Positions 11,011 to 21,904 of a stretch of DNA of 64,000 nucleotides are shown here, piece by piece. The notes beneath the pieces are model-generated. The model did no database searches. It saw only the letters and a list, made by a program, of their open reading frames with translations, and had not been told where the DNA came from. The translations under genes and the position numbers were made by a program. Each line of letters opens with the position of its first letter. The stretch's first letter is position 1. The DNA comes from Eulemur rufifrons (Eukaryota > Chordata > Mammalia > Primates > Lemuridae), in the NCBI RefSeq assembly GCF_041146395.1, contig NC_090990.1, positions 44,526,001-44,590,000 of the forward strand, read 5' to 3'.

Positions 11011-11499
11011 ATTAGTGCCACTGTTACTGAGATGTTTGTTAGAATGTTTGAATGGGCGGCCGAATGAAGTCTAGAAGAAACTGCAGATGGTAAGACAGTA
11101 AAGTCTTGATTAAATCTGAGAAGAGCAATGCTGTGAATAATATGATTTTTTGGTGATAGAAAAGCCAAACAAGGATTAGGTTATGAAAAGTTGTCAAGGG
11201 GCACTAATGCTTGCCTCTGCCAGCTCTCGTCCCCTCAGTGCACCTCTGGCTGATAAACATAAAATGTGATTTTGAAGGGGTGATTTCTCAGGGGTTCTCA
11301 CCTATTTCTACCACCTATTTCTACTATCCTCTCTCATGCCAAGCTGTTTCCTTTTGGTCTCTAGATAAACAAAGCTCCTTCCTGCTCGGGGCCCAAATAG
11401 ACTATTCTTGAAGGCTGTGGTTCCAACTGAAAGATGGGATGTTTATCTTCGTGTATATTTATTTTCATTCCTAGACCACTGGACTGAGGAGAAGGCTGG

Positions 11500-11760
11500 C
11501 TCACTGCCCTAGGTTAGGTTTTCCGGAAGCAGGGTCTGAGATAGGTTTGGGGGTACAAGATGTTTGTTTCAGGCATAAAAGGAAGGAGGAGGGAGTAGGA
11601 CTGGGTGGAGAACAAGTTGAACCATGATGCTGTCCTGCGACACCTTGGCCAACCCAGCAGAGTGCTCTGGACTGAGTGGTGTCCAGCAGAGCCCTCTGCC
11701 CACCGCTTTGCTGAGTCACCAGGTGCAGGGCGTGGCCTTGGCAAGGCGGCCTCTGCAGCT
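11500..11760. other. Possible unclassified old repeat
   Basis: 'gcagggtctgagataggttt', 'gggtacaagatgtttgtttc' and the following G/C-rich text look like a diverged interspersed (possibly LTR-derived) repeat, but I cannot name a family. Open frames of 110-118 codons overlap on both strands with no domain. Confidence 0.3.
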
Positions 11761-11949
11761 GGGGCAGGCCCTGCAGGAGCTGGCAGCTGGAGGCTCACTC
11801 TGTCCTTTATGGGAGAATCTGGGCCATGGCGTCTCTGTCTCTGCCATCCTCCCCATATCCAAGCAACCATTAGGACCTGTTATTCTTGCTCCACAAAATC
11901 TCCACGTCTGCCTCTGTTCCTACATTTCAGTTACTAATACCTTAATGAA

Positions 11950-12295
11950 GGGCCCTCACCTTTTCTCTCTTTGATGACCGAAATAGCTTCAGAGCTGTTT
12001 TCCCCATCCCCAGTCTGTCCTCTCCTATAATGCTGCCGGAAGGCACTTAAAAAAAAAAACAAAAACCACAGATCTAATCACCTTCCTCCCAGATTCCTGC
12101 TCCTTCAGTGGTTCACAGTGGTCTTCATGGTTAAGTTCGAGCGCCTGGGTGCACTGGGCCTGCCTTCCCTCCAGCCTCCTCTGTCCCCCACCCCCATCCC
12201 CACCCCAGTCCCTTCGAGACCCCCTTTCCCTTTTTTCTTGTCTTTGCTTAAGATGCTTCCTCTGCTGGGAAAGCTACCTGGTCACGCAGAGAATG
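11950..12295 (+). repeat. L2 3' region
   Basis: Sense L2: 'acagatctaatcaccttcct', 'tccttcagtggttcacagtg', 'ctgccttccctccagcctcc', then 'gatgcttcctctgctgggaa'. An A-rich run (12049-12065) interrupts it. Confidence 0.65.
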
Positions 12296-12701
12296 ATTAG
12301 ATCCCAGATCCCCTGCCTGCATGCCCAGGACACTGTGCCTCACCCGGGTCTGCAGCCTCATGCTCTGAGCCCAGAGGACACAGAATCAGATTAAGCTCCT
12401 TTATCAGCTAAGGTTTCTTTCTAAATTACTACAGAGAAGACTTTGTAATCCTCCTTCTGTCTGGAACCTTTTTTATGAAAATTACACCTTTTATGTTTGT
12501 GGAGATTGGGGATGAAGGTGGAACAGAGTTTCCATTTTGACCTTCCTATGAAAATTAACCCTTTTTAAAAATATCTCATTTTAGTCGGCAACATTTGCAA
12601 ATGGTCCTAGTTTTTAAAATACATAATACTTGTTCTGAAAATTATTCTCTCGATTCTTTCATTCATTCAGAACATATTTTTAAACAATATCTGCTTCAAA
12701 A

Positions 12702-12962
12702 GGTAATATAATGAAAAAGAGCACAGGTTTTGGTATTGGAGTAGAATCCACAGCTTGTCTCCAGCTCCTAAGCAGTGTAACTGTGGGGAATTTACTTTTT
12801 TCCTCTCAAAACCTCAGTTTTCTCATCTATCTGTAAAATGGGGACAGTACAGACACTCCTATACTCTTCTTAGAGAGTTATGATGAAAATGAAGTGAGAA
12901 AATGCATGGCATGTCCTTAGCACAGTCCCTGCACAAAAGTGCCCAGCAAATGGGAATCATGT
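12702..12962 (+). repeat. MIR SINE
   Basis: Sense MIR, near full length: 'aaagagcacaggttttggta', 'cctcagttttctcatctat', 'ctgtaaaatggggacagtac', 'cttagcacagtccctgcac', 'gtgcccagcaaatggg'. Confidence 0.85.
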
Positions 12963-13006
12963 CTCTCCTGTGCTGGATACTAGACATAGTGGCATAATTA
13001 AGCCAT

Positions 13007-13036
13007 TGTCCAGAGCCAAGCTGTCCAGAGCCAAGG
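13007..13036 (+). repeat. 15-bp tandem duplication
   Basis: 'tgtccagagccaag' occurs twice head to tail (13007 and 13022). Confidence 0.85.
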
Positions 13037-13141
13037 ACACTGCTCTCTTCCAAGTGTCTGCTACCCTGGCATTCAAAACAAACTAGAGGTTTTCCTGCTT
13101 TCTACCCCATGGTTTGTATATCTTAACTTTATCCTCCAGAC

Positions 13142-13626
13142 CAGCACTGTCCAATAGAAATACAATATGTAATTTTAAATTTTCCAGTAACCATGTTAAA
13201 GTTAAAAAAGTAGGTGAAAATAATTTTAATATATCTTATTTAACTTAATATACCCAAACTATCATTTTAACTTGTAATTGATGTAAAAATTATTAAGGAG
13301 ATATTTACACTCATTTTTCCATACTAAATCTTTGACATCTGGTGCGTATTTTCCACTTAGCACCTCTCAAGTCAGACACTGGGTTTTCATTGGAAATACC
13401 TGATTTAGATTTCCTAATTAACATTGAAAAAGTAGATTTGTACATCCAAGTTGTTCCAAACATACTTATGTATTTTTCAGTAACTGAATTATCAGTTTTT
13501 AAATTGCAATTAAAATTCAATAAAATTAAATAAAGTGAAAAATTTAGCCCCTGCGTTACTCCAACCACATTTCAAGTGCTCAGTCCACATGTGGCTTAGT
13601 GGCTACCATACTGGACAGTGAAGCTG
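13142..13626 (+). mobile_element. hAT-Charlie-type DNA transposon
   Basis: A 485-bp non-autonomous element with imperfect inverted ends: 'cagcactgtccaatag' at the left and, read backwards, 'cagcttcactgtccagta' at the right. The inside is A/T-rich; near the right end 'tttcaagtgctcagtccac' and 'atgtggcttagtggctacca' are typical of MER3-related hAT elements. No clear 8-bp target duplication was seen. Open frames inside are chance. Confidence 0.75.
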
Positions 13627-14099
13627 TAGAGCCACTGCAGTGGTTTCAGTCTTCGTCTTCTTGGCCAATTTTTTTCATATTTAAATATAGATAGAAACTC
13701 ATTACTTAAAATGGATAAAAAATGATATTGTGGAGGTACTTGTTTCCATTTAGAGGAGGTTGGTTGAGCTGTTCACTCTCTGACTGCCCTCTCTCAACCT
13801 CCAACCTCACCTCTACCCACAGAGATCCTGAAGCACTTCTGCCCAGCCCTGGAGCTCCATGGAACAATTAACAAGTGGTGTCTTAGCACTGAGCAAATTG
13901 CTGACCATGCATTCAGAGTCCTGGAATCTTGGGGCCCAAAGGGATCTTAGCATGTACGTGGCTCAACCCCTATCCCCTCCCTGTGGTGCAGAAATACTTG
14001 TAATGGAATTCCTTGGGGGATGGGAGAGGGTTCAGGCTCTGTTAAACACGTGGCAGCAGATGGATCATTTCATTCTATTCTAACTTACATGGTTCTCTG

Positions 14100-14215
14100 T
14101 GCCCTTATCTCATCTTGCTAGCGAAGTTGGGGGCAAGGACTGCCTTTTACAGTGCCACAGTGCCCACACAAAGCAAGTCAATCAATTCATTCTTAACTGA
14201 AGGCCTGACTGATTG
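14100..14215 (+). repeat. L2 3' end fragment
   Basis: 'gggggcaaggactgcctttt', 'acagtgccacagtgcccac', then 'caatcaattcattcttaact'. L2-like tail, short. Confidence 0.45.
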
Positions 14216-14494
14216 CAGAAATTCAAGGTCACTTGAAATATCAGGGTCACTGCATTGCACAACTCCAAAGAACATCATTTAAATTGTGTTTTGTGGTTGT
14301 GCAAGTAGTAACCTTGTAAAGTTTGCAAGGTTTGGACTGCACTGTCTTTTCCAGCTGAGAAAAACTTTTAACAAATTCTTTATTGGTGCAAAATACTTTA
14401 CCTCCTTATCTTCTGATAGGAAGCAACTATAGGAGTAAATTTTCTCGACATCTTTAGGAAAATGTGTACATCAGGGAGTATGTGTGGCTGTCTG

Positions 14495-14530
14495 AACATG
14501 TGTGTGCACACATGTGTGTGTATAATGTGT
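14495..14530 (+). repeat. TG-rich microsatellite
   Basis: Imperfect TG/CA run, 'catgtgtgtgcacacatgtg' followed by 'tgtgtataatgtgtg'. Confidence 0.75.
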
Positions 14531-14902
14531 GCTGGTAGAGCTGCTGTGTTGGGAAGCCCATTTGGAATAGTTCAGGCATCTTAACCTGGTCTTCAAGAGG
14601 CTACTGTGTTTATATTCTTTTTAGAATTTCCCACTAATAGAATCTTTCTCTGGTGTGAATGATGCCTTAGAGCTCCTGGCTTTGTAAAGCACCCCAGAGA
14701 ATGACCCACAGGCACAGAGCACGCACACCTAAGTCGCCAAATAAACAAAGGGACTCTTCATGGTGGCATGCTTTGTATCTTTGCCAAGTTGAGAAAATGC
14801 AGAGGAGGGAGGAAGGAGCAAAGAAGTTCTCTTAAGAAAACCCTCTGTTTGCTTTTGTGTGTTTCAAACTGATGGGTGTTTGTTTTTCTCATGTCTATCC
14901 AG

Positions 14903-15031
14903 GAAACCAAGTGCTGTCTCCTGGAGCTTCTCTTGGAAATGGGCTCACACCAGAGGCAGCAAAAGACCTTGGCCTTCCTGCGGGGACTGCGGTGGCAGCC
15001 TCACTCATTGATGCCCACGCAGGAGGACTAG
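14903..15031 (+). CDS. FGGY: FGGY coding exon with catalytic Asp motif
   Basis: Internal coding exon of 129 nt of FGGY, a kinase of the FGGY sugar-kinase family. The mammalian protein is reported to phosphorylate D-ribulose using ATP, as a cytosolic metabolite-repair step. The first 2 nt finish a split codon, 42 codons follow, and 1 nt is carried to the next exon (15031). The translation opens with [13 protein letters not shown] and ends [11 protein letters not shown]. In the family, the Asp of the D-A/Q-H/Q-A-G segment is the base that activates the sugar hydroxyl; here it is codon 15010-15012. The acceptor is AG at 14901-14902 after a pyrimidine-rich tract; the donor is G|GTAATT at 15032. 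The frame stays open into the intron to 15195, but conservation stops at the donor. The exon is intact, with no stop or frameshift. The symbol rests on my memory of the vertebrate protein and on the matching second exon. Confidence 0.96.
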   Translation, partial: ETKCCLLELLLEMGSHQRQQKTLAFLRGLRWQPHSLMPTQED

Positions 15032-15477
15032 GTAATTCCTCATTCCATGTCTGTGGCCCACATTGTGTTCAAATGGAGGTGTCCCCAGAACCTAACACAC
15101 CCCTTTTCTGTTTTCAAAGCAAAGGTCAAGGACTGGTGTTTCAAGATATAATAATGAAAAGCCTTTTACATTTAGGCATTTGGATAGAATTATAAAACTT
15201 TTCATCAAATATAGAATTTATTTATAGCTTTATTGATTTCTCTCTATATAATAATAGAAAAAAAATGATTTGAATAAACATCTGAATGATTCTTTGGTTT
15301 ACTGAAAATTTGAAAAAGATACATTAATTTCTTACTGGTATATTTACCTATACTTTTTTCCTAATGGTACTCCAAAACTCCTGTAAGTTTAATGGATTTA
15401 TTTTCATAATATATTTTGCTATGTACTATATCCAGTTCCTTGATTGTAGTCTTGATTTCATCTGTATAACTCTCGAA

Positions 15478-15690
15478 CCTGTCATTCATGTATTCATTTA
15501 TTCATCAGATACCCCTTGAGTACTTACCACATCTAGGCATGGTGCTTGGGGGCAGCGAATTTAAAATTTAAAACAAAAAAAAAAAGAAAACCAAAGACTC
15601 TTCCCCAAATTTTGGTGGGAAAGCACAATGAAACAAAGAATTACAATAAAGTTTGGTGAATATCCTCTTCTTCATCCTTATTGCAGTTTT
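15478..15690 (-). repeat. L2 fragment
   Basis: Antisense L2: 'catgtattcatttattcatc', 'gagtacttaccacatctagg', 'catggtgcttgggggcagc', 'agactcttccccaaat', interrupted by an A-run near 15573-15587. Confidence 0.6.
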
Positions 15691-15722
15691 TAGTTTTTTG
15701 GGTTTTTTTTTTTTTTTTTTTG
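15690..15722 (+). repeat. Poly-T tract
   Basis: Interrupted T run including about 19 consecutive T at 15703-15721. Confidence 0.85.
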
Positions 15723-15735
15723 GTAGTTGTTTTTG

Positions 15736-15841
15736 TTCTCAGTATCTCTCCCTTCAACTATAGCCATATGTTTTTTTCCTAGCCTTTCATTCTAACAGTG
15801 CTTTGTTTTAAACTATGGTTCATAGTTCATGAGGTCAATTT
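15736..15841 (+). repeat. Local duplication, block B copy 1
   Basis: Starts 'ttctcagtatctctcccttc' and ends 'catgaggtcaattta'. A clearly related copy is at 17480-17584. It runs on into 'gaatggaatggaataaaatc', which resembles a hAT (MER-type) element start. Confidence 0.75.
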
Positions 15842-16099
15842 AGCAGGACATGAATGGAATGGAATAAAATCAAATAGGTAGAAAAGGTAAGAACTGCTCT
15901 GTGCAGCTGTGTTCTCGATTTATGTGCATGTACATGTGTATACTACGCCTTGATGACAATGAATTTTTTAACTGTGGATCATGATCAAAAACCTTAGAAG
16001 TATATTCTGGTTCCTACTTCATCCTACAGCCAGGAGTTATGTTTCAGATACTCGCATTGCTCATGCTTCCAGCACTGTGTCCATGCGTTTACACCTCCA

Positions 16100-16440
16100 C
16101 GGCTCGGCAGGTGTGTCTCTGCCCAGAATGACTGGTCCTCCACTTCTCCAGCTGGCCAGCTTCTCCTCTAACCCAAAGATTCCTATCAGATTTCTCCTCT
16201 GCATAGCCTTCCATGGGATACTCAGGCATAATCAGAAATTCTCTAAATTGTTCTTCTTTCAGCAAACTACTTGAAGAAATTATCACATTGTGTTGTGATT
16301 TCTGATTTATCTGTTTGTCTTTTCCACTAGACTGTGAACTCCCTGAGGTCAGGGACATTATATTATTCATCTCATATCCCTCATGCCAAGCCCTGTGGCT
16401 GGTTCTTATAGGTGCTTGATAAGTTTATTCATTTAATAAT
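16100..16440 (+). repeat. L2 3' end, contains duplication block A copy 1
   Basis: Sense L2: 'cctctgcatagccttccatg', 'actgtgaactccctgaggtc', 'gccaagccctgtggctggtt', 'aggtgcttgataagttt'. Block A (16155-16270), with 'cagcttctcctctaaccc' and 'attgttcttctttcagc', is repeated at 17350-17469. Confidence 0.7.
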
Positions 16441-16494
16441 GAATAAAGTTGCATTAAGGCAAGAATAAGGTGAAAGAAATGGCCTTAACCTGTA

Positions 16495-16690
16495 AAGGTT
16501 AATTTGTTTCCTTGTTCACCAGAATATTAAGCAGTGTCTTCTGCATAGTACATGGGCTTGCAGAAACAGGACAGCTCTCATCAATCTATGATGAACATGT
16601 CAGTCCTGTTCGTCTTTATGTTCCCAGGATGCAACACAGTGCTTGCGGATTAGTAAACAACTAATAATACATGTAGAATTGTTGAATGGT
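16495..16690 (+). repeat. L2-like fragment
   Basis: 'tgttcccaggatgcaacaca' and 'gtgcttgcggattagtaaac' resemble a second L2 tail. Low similarity. Confidence 0.35.
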
Positions 16691-17349
16691 ATGTAATGTA
16701 GTTCTGATTACAGGCAAGGGTGTTTTTCTCCAAACACTTTTCATTGTGATCAATGTGTGCTTTTGATTAGAATGCAATGATTTTGGTTTTTAAGTATAAG
16801 TACAGAGAGAGCTGGAAGTCTAGACAGACATGGAGTATTCTTATTTCCTAGCAATCCTGAGATTCTAGATCATATGTGAGGCCAGGGAAACTTTCTACAT
16901 CATGCTTTTTCAATTATTCCTGGGGTGACAGTCTCAATCATCCACCCCCTCCCAGGTGACAAGCACTTGGCTGGGACCACCACATGCTGAAAGAAAGAGG
17001 GCTGTCCCTTGGGCAGCTGTAGGCGCTGTGGTTTCCTAAAGTTCCCTAAGGGATGTGCCAAAACACACCTTCTCACTTCTGACCAATACTCGCTGTACCC
17101 TACGAGAGGGGAGACTGCCAGATGACCCCTATCCTTTTCTTAAAGGGACAGGCTTATTGACAAAACTTTTATTCTTAGAAGCTTTGGCTTAGACCTTTTT
17201 TTCCCTTTAAAATTCAAATGCTCCCAAGTTAGTGCATTTTCCTATATTTTCCAAAAGTAAGTTTTTTAAGTGGAAAGATAGAATAAGGACCTCGGATTCC
17301 TTAAAGCCTGAGCTTAGGTGCCAGTAGTGGCCAGGAAGGGCACAGGAAG

Positions 17350-17469
17350 GGCTAGCTTCTCCTCTAACCTGAAGAACTATAGCAGATCCTTTCTTCTCTG
17401 CAGAGCCTTCCTTGGGACACTCAGACATGTTGAGAAAGTCTCTAAATTATTCTTCTTTCAACAAACTAG
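17350..17469 (+). repeat. Local duplication, block A copy 2
   Basis: 'gctagcttctcctctaacct', 'gcagagccttccttgggaca', 'tctctaaattattcttcttt' parallel 16155-16270. Confidence 0.75.
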
Positions 17470-17479
17470 TACATTTTGA

Positions 17480-17584
17480 TTCTCAGTATCTCTCACTTCA
17501 GCTATAGCCATATATTTTTTCCTAGCCTTTCATTCTAACAACATTTTGTTTTAAACTATGGTTGCTAATTCGTGAGATCAATTA
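17480..17584 (+). repeat. Local duplication, block B copy 2
   Basis: 'ttctcagtatctctcacttc', 'cctagcctttcattctaaca', 'ttttaaactatggttgctaa' parallel 15736-15841. Here block B directly follows block A. Confidence 0.8.
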
Positions 17585-17894
17585 TGTACCCCCATCACAT
17601 TAGAAGGACACAGGAAGGGCGTTCTCAGTGACTGTGGGACAGTAAAGACCTACTTAATAAAGACGTTGGCCAAGTTTTATCGTTATTATACACCTTCTTG
17701 TGCCTCCTTCTTTCCCCTTCACCTTACAGCCAATTCAGGAGTAGGATGTGTAGGAAAGAGAGGAAGCCTGGGAGCAAATGTTCCTGCTCATTTCCCAACC
17801 TGCTTATGCCCCTACCAAGATGTGGAGGAGAACAGAAGTCTGAAGGTCGTGAAAAGGTTACCCACTGGTCCAAGCACATTCTCTAAAGACATAC

Positions 17895-18005
17895 ATCAAG
17901 TTCATGCCCCCGTCAGTTATTGGTCTAGGCACTGGGGATTATCAGCAGTGAACAAATCAGACAAAGTCCCACTCATTTTGGAGAGAAAATTCTCATTGTT
18001 CTCTA
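17895..18005 (-). repeat. L2 fragment
   Basis: Antisense L2: 'ggtctaggcactggggatta', 'cagcagtgaacaaatcagac', 'aaagtcccactca'. Confidence 0.65.
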
Positions 18006-18064
18006 CTGGCCTGGCATGATTCTAGCTTAATAGTATTGATTTGGGACAGCTAATGCCCTGAGAC

Positions 18065-18292
18065 ATATTGTGATGCTGTGATAAGGGCACTCAACACAGA
18101 GTCTGAAGAGTGGATTTAAATTCCTGTTCTCCTACAAATACGAGGCCTCGCAGCACTCTAGTTTCCTATTCTGCGGTAAGAGACAGCAGTGCCCCCTCCC
18201 AGGACTGTTATGAGAACTAATGATGTAAATAATTCAAGCAGCTGGCAGAGTGTCTGGCACATAGGAGGCATCTCTCTTTGGTTTTCTTGCTC
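18065..18292 (+). repeat. MIR SINE
   Basis: Sense MIR: 'agagtctgaagagtggattt', 'ctagtttcctattctgcggt', 'ggcagagtgtctggcacata', 'ggaggcatctctc'. Confidence 0.7.
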
Positions 18293-19084
18293 TGGAACCA
18301 CAATGCCTAACATGAAGTAGGAGCTCCGTAAATGGAAGCTCTCTGAGTTCCTACCCTGGTAGGCAGCGTCCGTCAGAACTGTCTTCCTGTTGGCTAGGCA
18401 GTTGGAGAAGAACCGAGGCTTCTGGACTCCCTCTGCCTTCGCTGAATCTGCCCTAACTTTCCTCCTCCAGCTCTCTGTAACAGAATGCGGGACTCAGACC
18501 TTTAAGATTCCACATAGGTTGAAATCAGAAACAGCCTCAAGAACTCTGTGCTGAGAGATCCCTGAATGTCAAGGGAGAACCAGCATTGGAGTCAGAATTG
18601 GATGGTAGCCAGATGTCTCGCAAACAAACCCTGATGACTGTGGTCACTTCAGGTGCTGACCTGGTGTGACCTGCCTCGGACCCCACATTCTGACCAGCAG
18701 GAGGGGTCCTCACTCTGCTTTGGAGAAATACCTCTGGCCTCAGGAAAGCCTGGGAAGGGAGGATAAAGATCAAAGACACAAGTACAGCTCCACTCATGCT
18801 CTTTCCAGTTCTGGAAAACAGGAGGAGGGACTTTGTGGGAATAAAAATCAATAATAAAAGAACATTTTGTTCTTAAGGTGCTGGTTAGTAAGTTCTCCAG
18901 CAGACAGCCAGAAGATAGGAGTAGCTTTGTTTGCACTTTGTGGGGGTAGTTATGGCCAGGGCTCCTGCTGCTGATATTTTTCTAGCTTATAAAAATAACA
19001 TTAACTTTGTTCCAGGTCTGTTCTTGGCTCCGGCACCCCAACTATCCTGAAAGGCAATAACAAGCTGATTTCTGTCTCAGGCCC

Positions 19085-19392
19085 CTCTCCTCCCAGTTGC
19101 TCTTATCTGTCAGACAAACTCCTGACTATCCATCAAATCTTCAATCCTGTGCCATCTCCTCTGGGAGTCCTCCCCTGACTCCTCAAGCTGACTTAAGCCT
19201 TCTTTCCCCTTTGTTCCCACCGTGTCTTGCACTTGCAGGTTCATGTGTACAACGCTGTCTCATCTACTAATCTGTAAACTCTTTTAGCACCTTGTTGTTT
19301 CATCCTCATATCCCAGTAGCCTGCATAGTTCTTTGCAAATGGAAGACTCTTACCACGTGTAAATTTAGTGAATAAGGGAATGAATGAATGGC
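19085..19392 (+). repeat. L2 3' end
   Basis: Sense L2 tail: 'tctgtaaactcttttagcac', 'cttgttgtttcatcctcata', 'tcccagtagcctgcatagtt', ending 'gggaatgaatgaatgg'. Confidence 0.7.
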
Positions 19393-19624
19393 ATTCTCTC
19401 CAGGAGGAGTGAATACTACAACTGAGAGATATAGTAACCTCTCATACAGCAGGTATAGCTGGCTCAGTTCACTAGGAGCAAAAGTTTGTGTACTCCCTGA
19501 GCTGCTCTTAGATGTTTGGAAATCTCTGTCCTTCTTGCTCCCATCACATTAGCAGATTTTGGCTAAGAGCAAACTTTGTGCCTAGGTTTGACACCGCTCT
19601 TTGATTACTGATACTGGATTCTTT

Positions 19625-19694
19625 GCCAGATGTTGAATTGGCTTAAATTACTCATCTAGGCCAGATGTTGAATTGGTTTAAATTGCTCATCTGA
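19625..19694 (+). repeat. 35-bp tandem duplication
   Basis: Copies at 19625-19659 and 19660-19694 both begin 'gccagatgttgaattgg' and contain 'ttaaatt(a/g)ctcatct'. Only a few substitutions separate them. Confidence 0.9.
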
Positions 19695-19989
19695 GTTGCA
19701 GAGTCGAGCCAAAATGAGGATTTTGAATGTCTTTTCCTTTTTTAATGGCAGAAGAATTTATTTAGCCAGTCTTGCAGAAACGGTGTCTGGTCCATGCCGT
19801 CCTAGAACAAAACATAGTTTGTTCCAGTAAGCAGTAAAACATGCCAGTTTCTCATCTCACCATTATCAGTGTTCTAGAACAGAGAGTAGATACGCAACAA
19901 CTTTAGATAACTTGATTATCGGGGAGTTTTTATTTGTAAGTAGTATATATACTAAATGTATTAATAGCATGTTTGACCAAGAAATATAC

Positions 19990-20160
19990 TTAATTAGCGA
20001 TAATCTCTTGCATTTGTAAACTTTATGAGCATATCTGTGTTCACTATAGAATTTACTCCTCATAGCAACTTTGTAGTGAAGTTAGGAAAGAAATGTGTAC
20101 CCTCATTTTGCACATGGAACAACTGAGTCTCAAAGTGAGTGAGTTACAGACCCAAGAATA
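19990..20160 (-). repeat. MIR SINE
   Basis: Antisense MIR: 'cctcatagcaactttgtagt', 'cctcattttgcacatggaac', 'aactgagtctcaaagtgag'. Confidence 0.65.
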
Positions 20161-20164
20161 GATC

Positions 20165-20352
20165 TTCGTTATTTTATACTTTATTCTCAAAGCAACTTTA
20201 TACACATGCTATTACTTTGTTCCATTTGTCAAATGAGACAATTGAGGCTCACAAGACTACCTAACTTTCCAAAAGTCACACTTAAGTGGTAGATGCATGA
20301 TTTAAACCTACACCACCTGATTGCATAGCACTCGCTTATCACTGTGTTACAA
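20165..20352 (-). repeat. MIR SINE, second in tandem
   Basis: Another antisense MIR immediately downstream: 'atttgtcaaatgagacaatt', 'gaggctcacaagactac', 'agtggtagatgcatgattta'. Confidence 0.75.
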
Positions 20353-20459
20353 GGAGTGACATATCTATTACAATGTGGTCCACTGTTCTCTTGAATTTGA
20401 CCCTTAAAATTTCATGTGGGCAAGTAACAAATGTTGAAAAAGAAAAGTCTTTCAAAAAT

Positions 20460-20600
20460 ATTTATGAATGACCCGTTTTACTAGTTGAGGGGGATATATA
20501 GTGAATATGAAAGAAAAGTGGACTTACGGAAATTTGCAGTCTAGTAAAGAAAACAGACAAGTAAATAAACAATTACAATTATTTGTGCCATGTATGGACA
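20460..20600 (-). repeat. L2 fragment
   Basis: Antisense L2: 'gcagtctagtaaagaaaaca', 'gacaagtaaataaacaatta'. Confidence 0.6.
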
Positions 20601-20867
20601 GCTGTGGAAAAACATATAATGGACTCAAAATTGAGACTTGAAGAATGATAAAAAGGATTCTTAGAGAAAGTGATATCCAGTTAATGTAATGGCAAAATTT
20701 CCCACCCTGTTATTGCTTCTTGGCAAAGTGGAATTTATTTACTCATTGTAACTTTTGAACTTAAATTAGGCTTTATTTCTACCAATGAAATAATATTGTC
20801 AGCATCATTAATAAGAACAAATATTAGACCCACCACTATTGTTGGCACCTCGGCTGTTATAACCATT

Positions 20868-21087
20868 TGTTCCTTGCTTTCTATGTGCCACATGCTCTGC
20901 CTGATACTGCACTTACTTTACTCCTACTTCTCACAATAGTCCTACAAGGTAGAGGGTATTTCCTCACTCTGTACATGAAGGAATTGAAGGCAGAAAGAAT
21001 AACAGGGTTCCACAATCATGTAACTTGTGTCATAGCAAGATTTGAACTTGAATCTGACTCCAAAGCTCACACTCTTTTTCTCTAGAC
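20868..21087 (-). repeat. MIR SINE
   Basis: Antisense MIR: 'tttctatgtgccacatgctc', 'cactctgtacatgaaggaat', 'agcaagatttgaacttgaat', 'ctgactccaaagctcac'. The 72-codon open frame across it is chance. Confidence 0.8.
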
Positions 21088-21352
21088 CAGTGGTTCTTAA
21101 CCAGAGGTGATTTTAACCCCCAGGGGACATTTGGCAGCAACTGGAGAATGTTTTATCACATCTGGGGAACGGGGAATGGTACTGGCATGTTGTGGGTAGA
21201 GGCCAGGGATGCCGCTCAACATCCTACAGTGCTCAGGCCAACCCCCTATGACAAAGAATTATCCAGCCTCAAATGTCAATAGCACAGAAGCTTAGAAACC
21301 TTCCTCTATCCAAATGTCAATAGCACAGAAGCTTAGAAACCCTCCTCTATCC
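21088..21352 (+). mobile_element. MER20-like hAT-Charlie element
   Basis: Starts with the hAT end 'cagtggttcttaaccagagg', then 'cccaggggacatttggcagc', 'ggtagaggccagggatgccg', 'acaaagaattatccagcctc' and 'aaatgtcaatagcac'. The 3' end is duplicated: a 41-bp unit occurs twice (21271 and 21312). Confidence 0.82.
21271..21352 (+). repeat. 41-bp tandem duplication
   Basis: Units 21271-21311 and 21312-21352 begin 'aaatgtcaatagcacagaag' and end 'cctctatcc'. One difference (T versus C) between them. Confidence 0.95.
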
Positions 21353-21904
21353 CAAAACACCTCCAATGACATTATTTCCCTGCATCAATTCAGTTTATTA
21401 CTGTAGAAGCTAAAAAGCAACCCAAAATAAGTGTTTTGCTAATGTATTAGTACTTTGTCAAAATATATTTGTGAAATTAAGTCTTCTGTAAAAGTAGTCA
21501 TGAGTCAAGAAAATAGAAGTGGAGCCTGAGGAGTAGGGTGTGCAGGATGTCTTCCCCATTTGTCTTAGCGAGAGTCGAGCCTTGTGGGACCTCTGATCCT
21601 TCTTTTGACACATCGTACATATTCTGCCTCCTTTCCTTAGCTCCTCATCCATCAGCACTCAGTTACTTCCACTGTAGAAATTTCTCCAAATTTGTTCACA
21701 CTTTTAGAACAACATCAATCAGAAACTCTGTGTTTCTGAAACAACATACCTATTTCAGTTTTCCCACCAAATCATGCCCACTTTTGTATGCCCATCGTCC
21801 GGCGTAGAACCCACATAGTTAGTCCCCAATAAATCACTGAATTCATTAATAATTAAGATAATAAATATGAGAGGATTTTGAAAAATCAAAAATAGGGATT
21901 ACTA

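Larger units (their letters stand above)
1..14902 (+). other. FGGY: FGGY intron, 3' portion
   Basis: Intronic sequence upstream of the exon at 14903. It ends in a good acceptor: a T/C-rich tract at about 14868-14900 followed by AG at 14901-14902. I looked for the preceding FGGY coding exon and found no open frame resembling it, so the intron begins left of the window. Contents are old interspersed repeats, one lemur Alu and unique filler, listed separately. Confidence 0.85.

Noticed and set aside
14857..15195. 112-codon frame as a complete small gene
   Set aside because: Only 14903-15031 matches FGGY. The flanks are intron read through the acceptor and donor.
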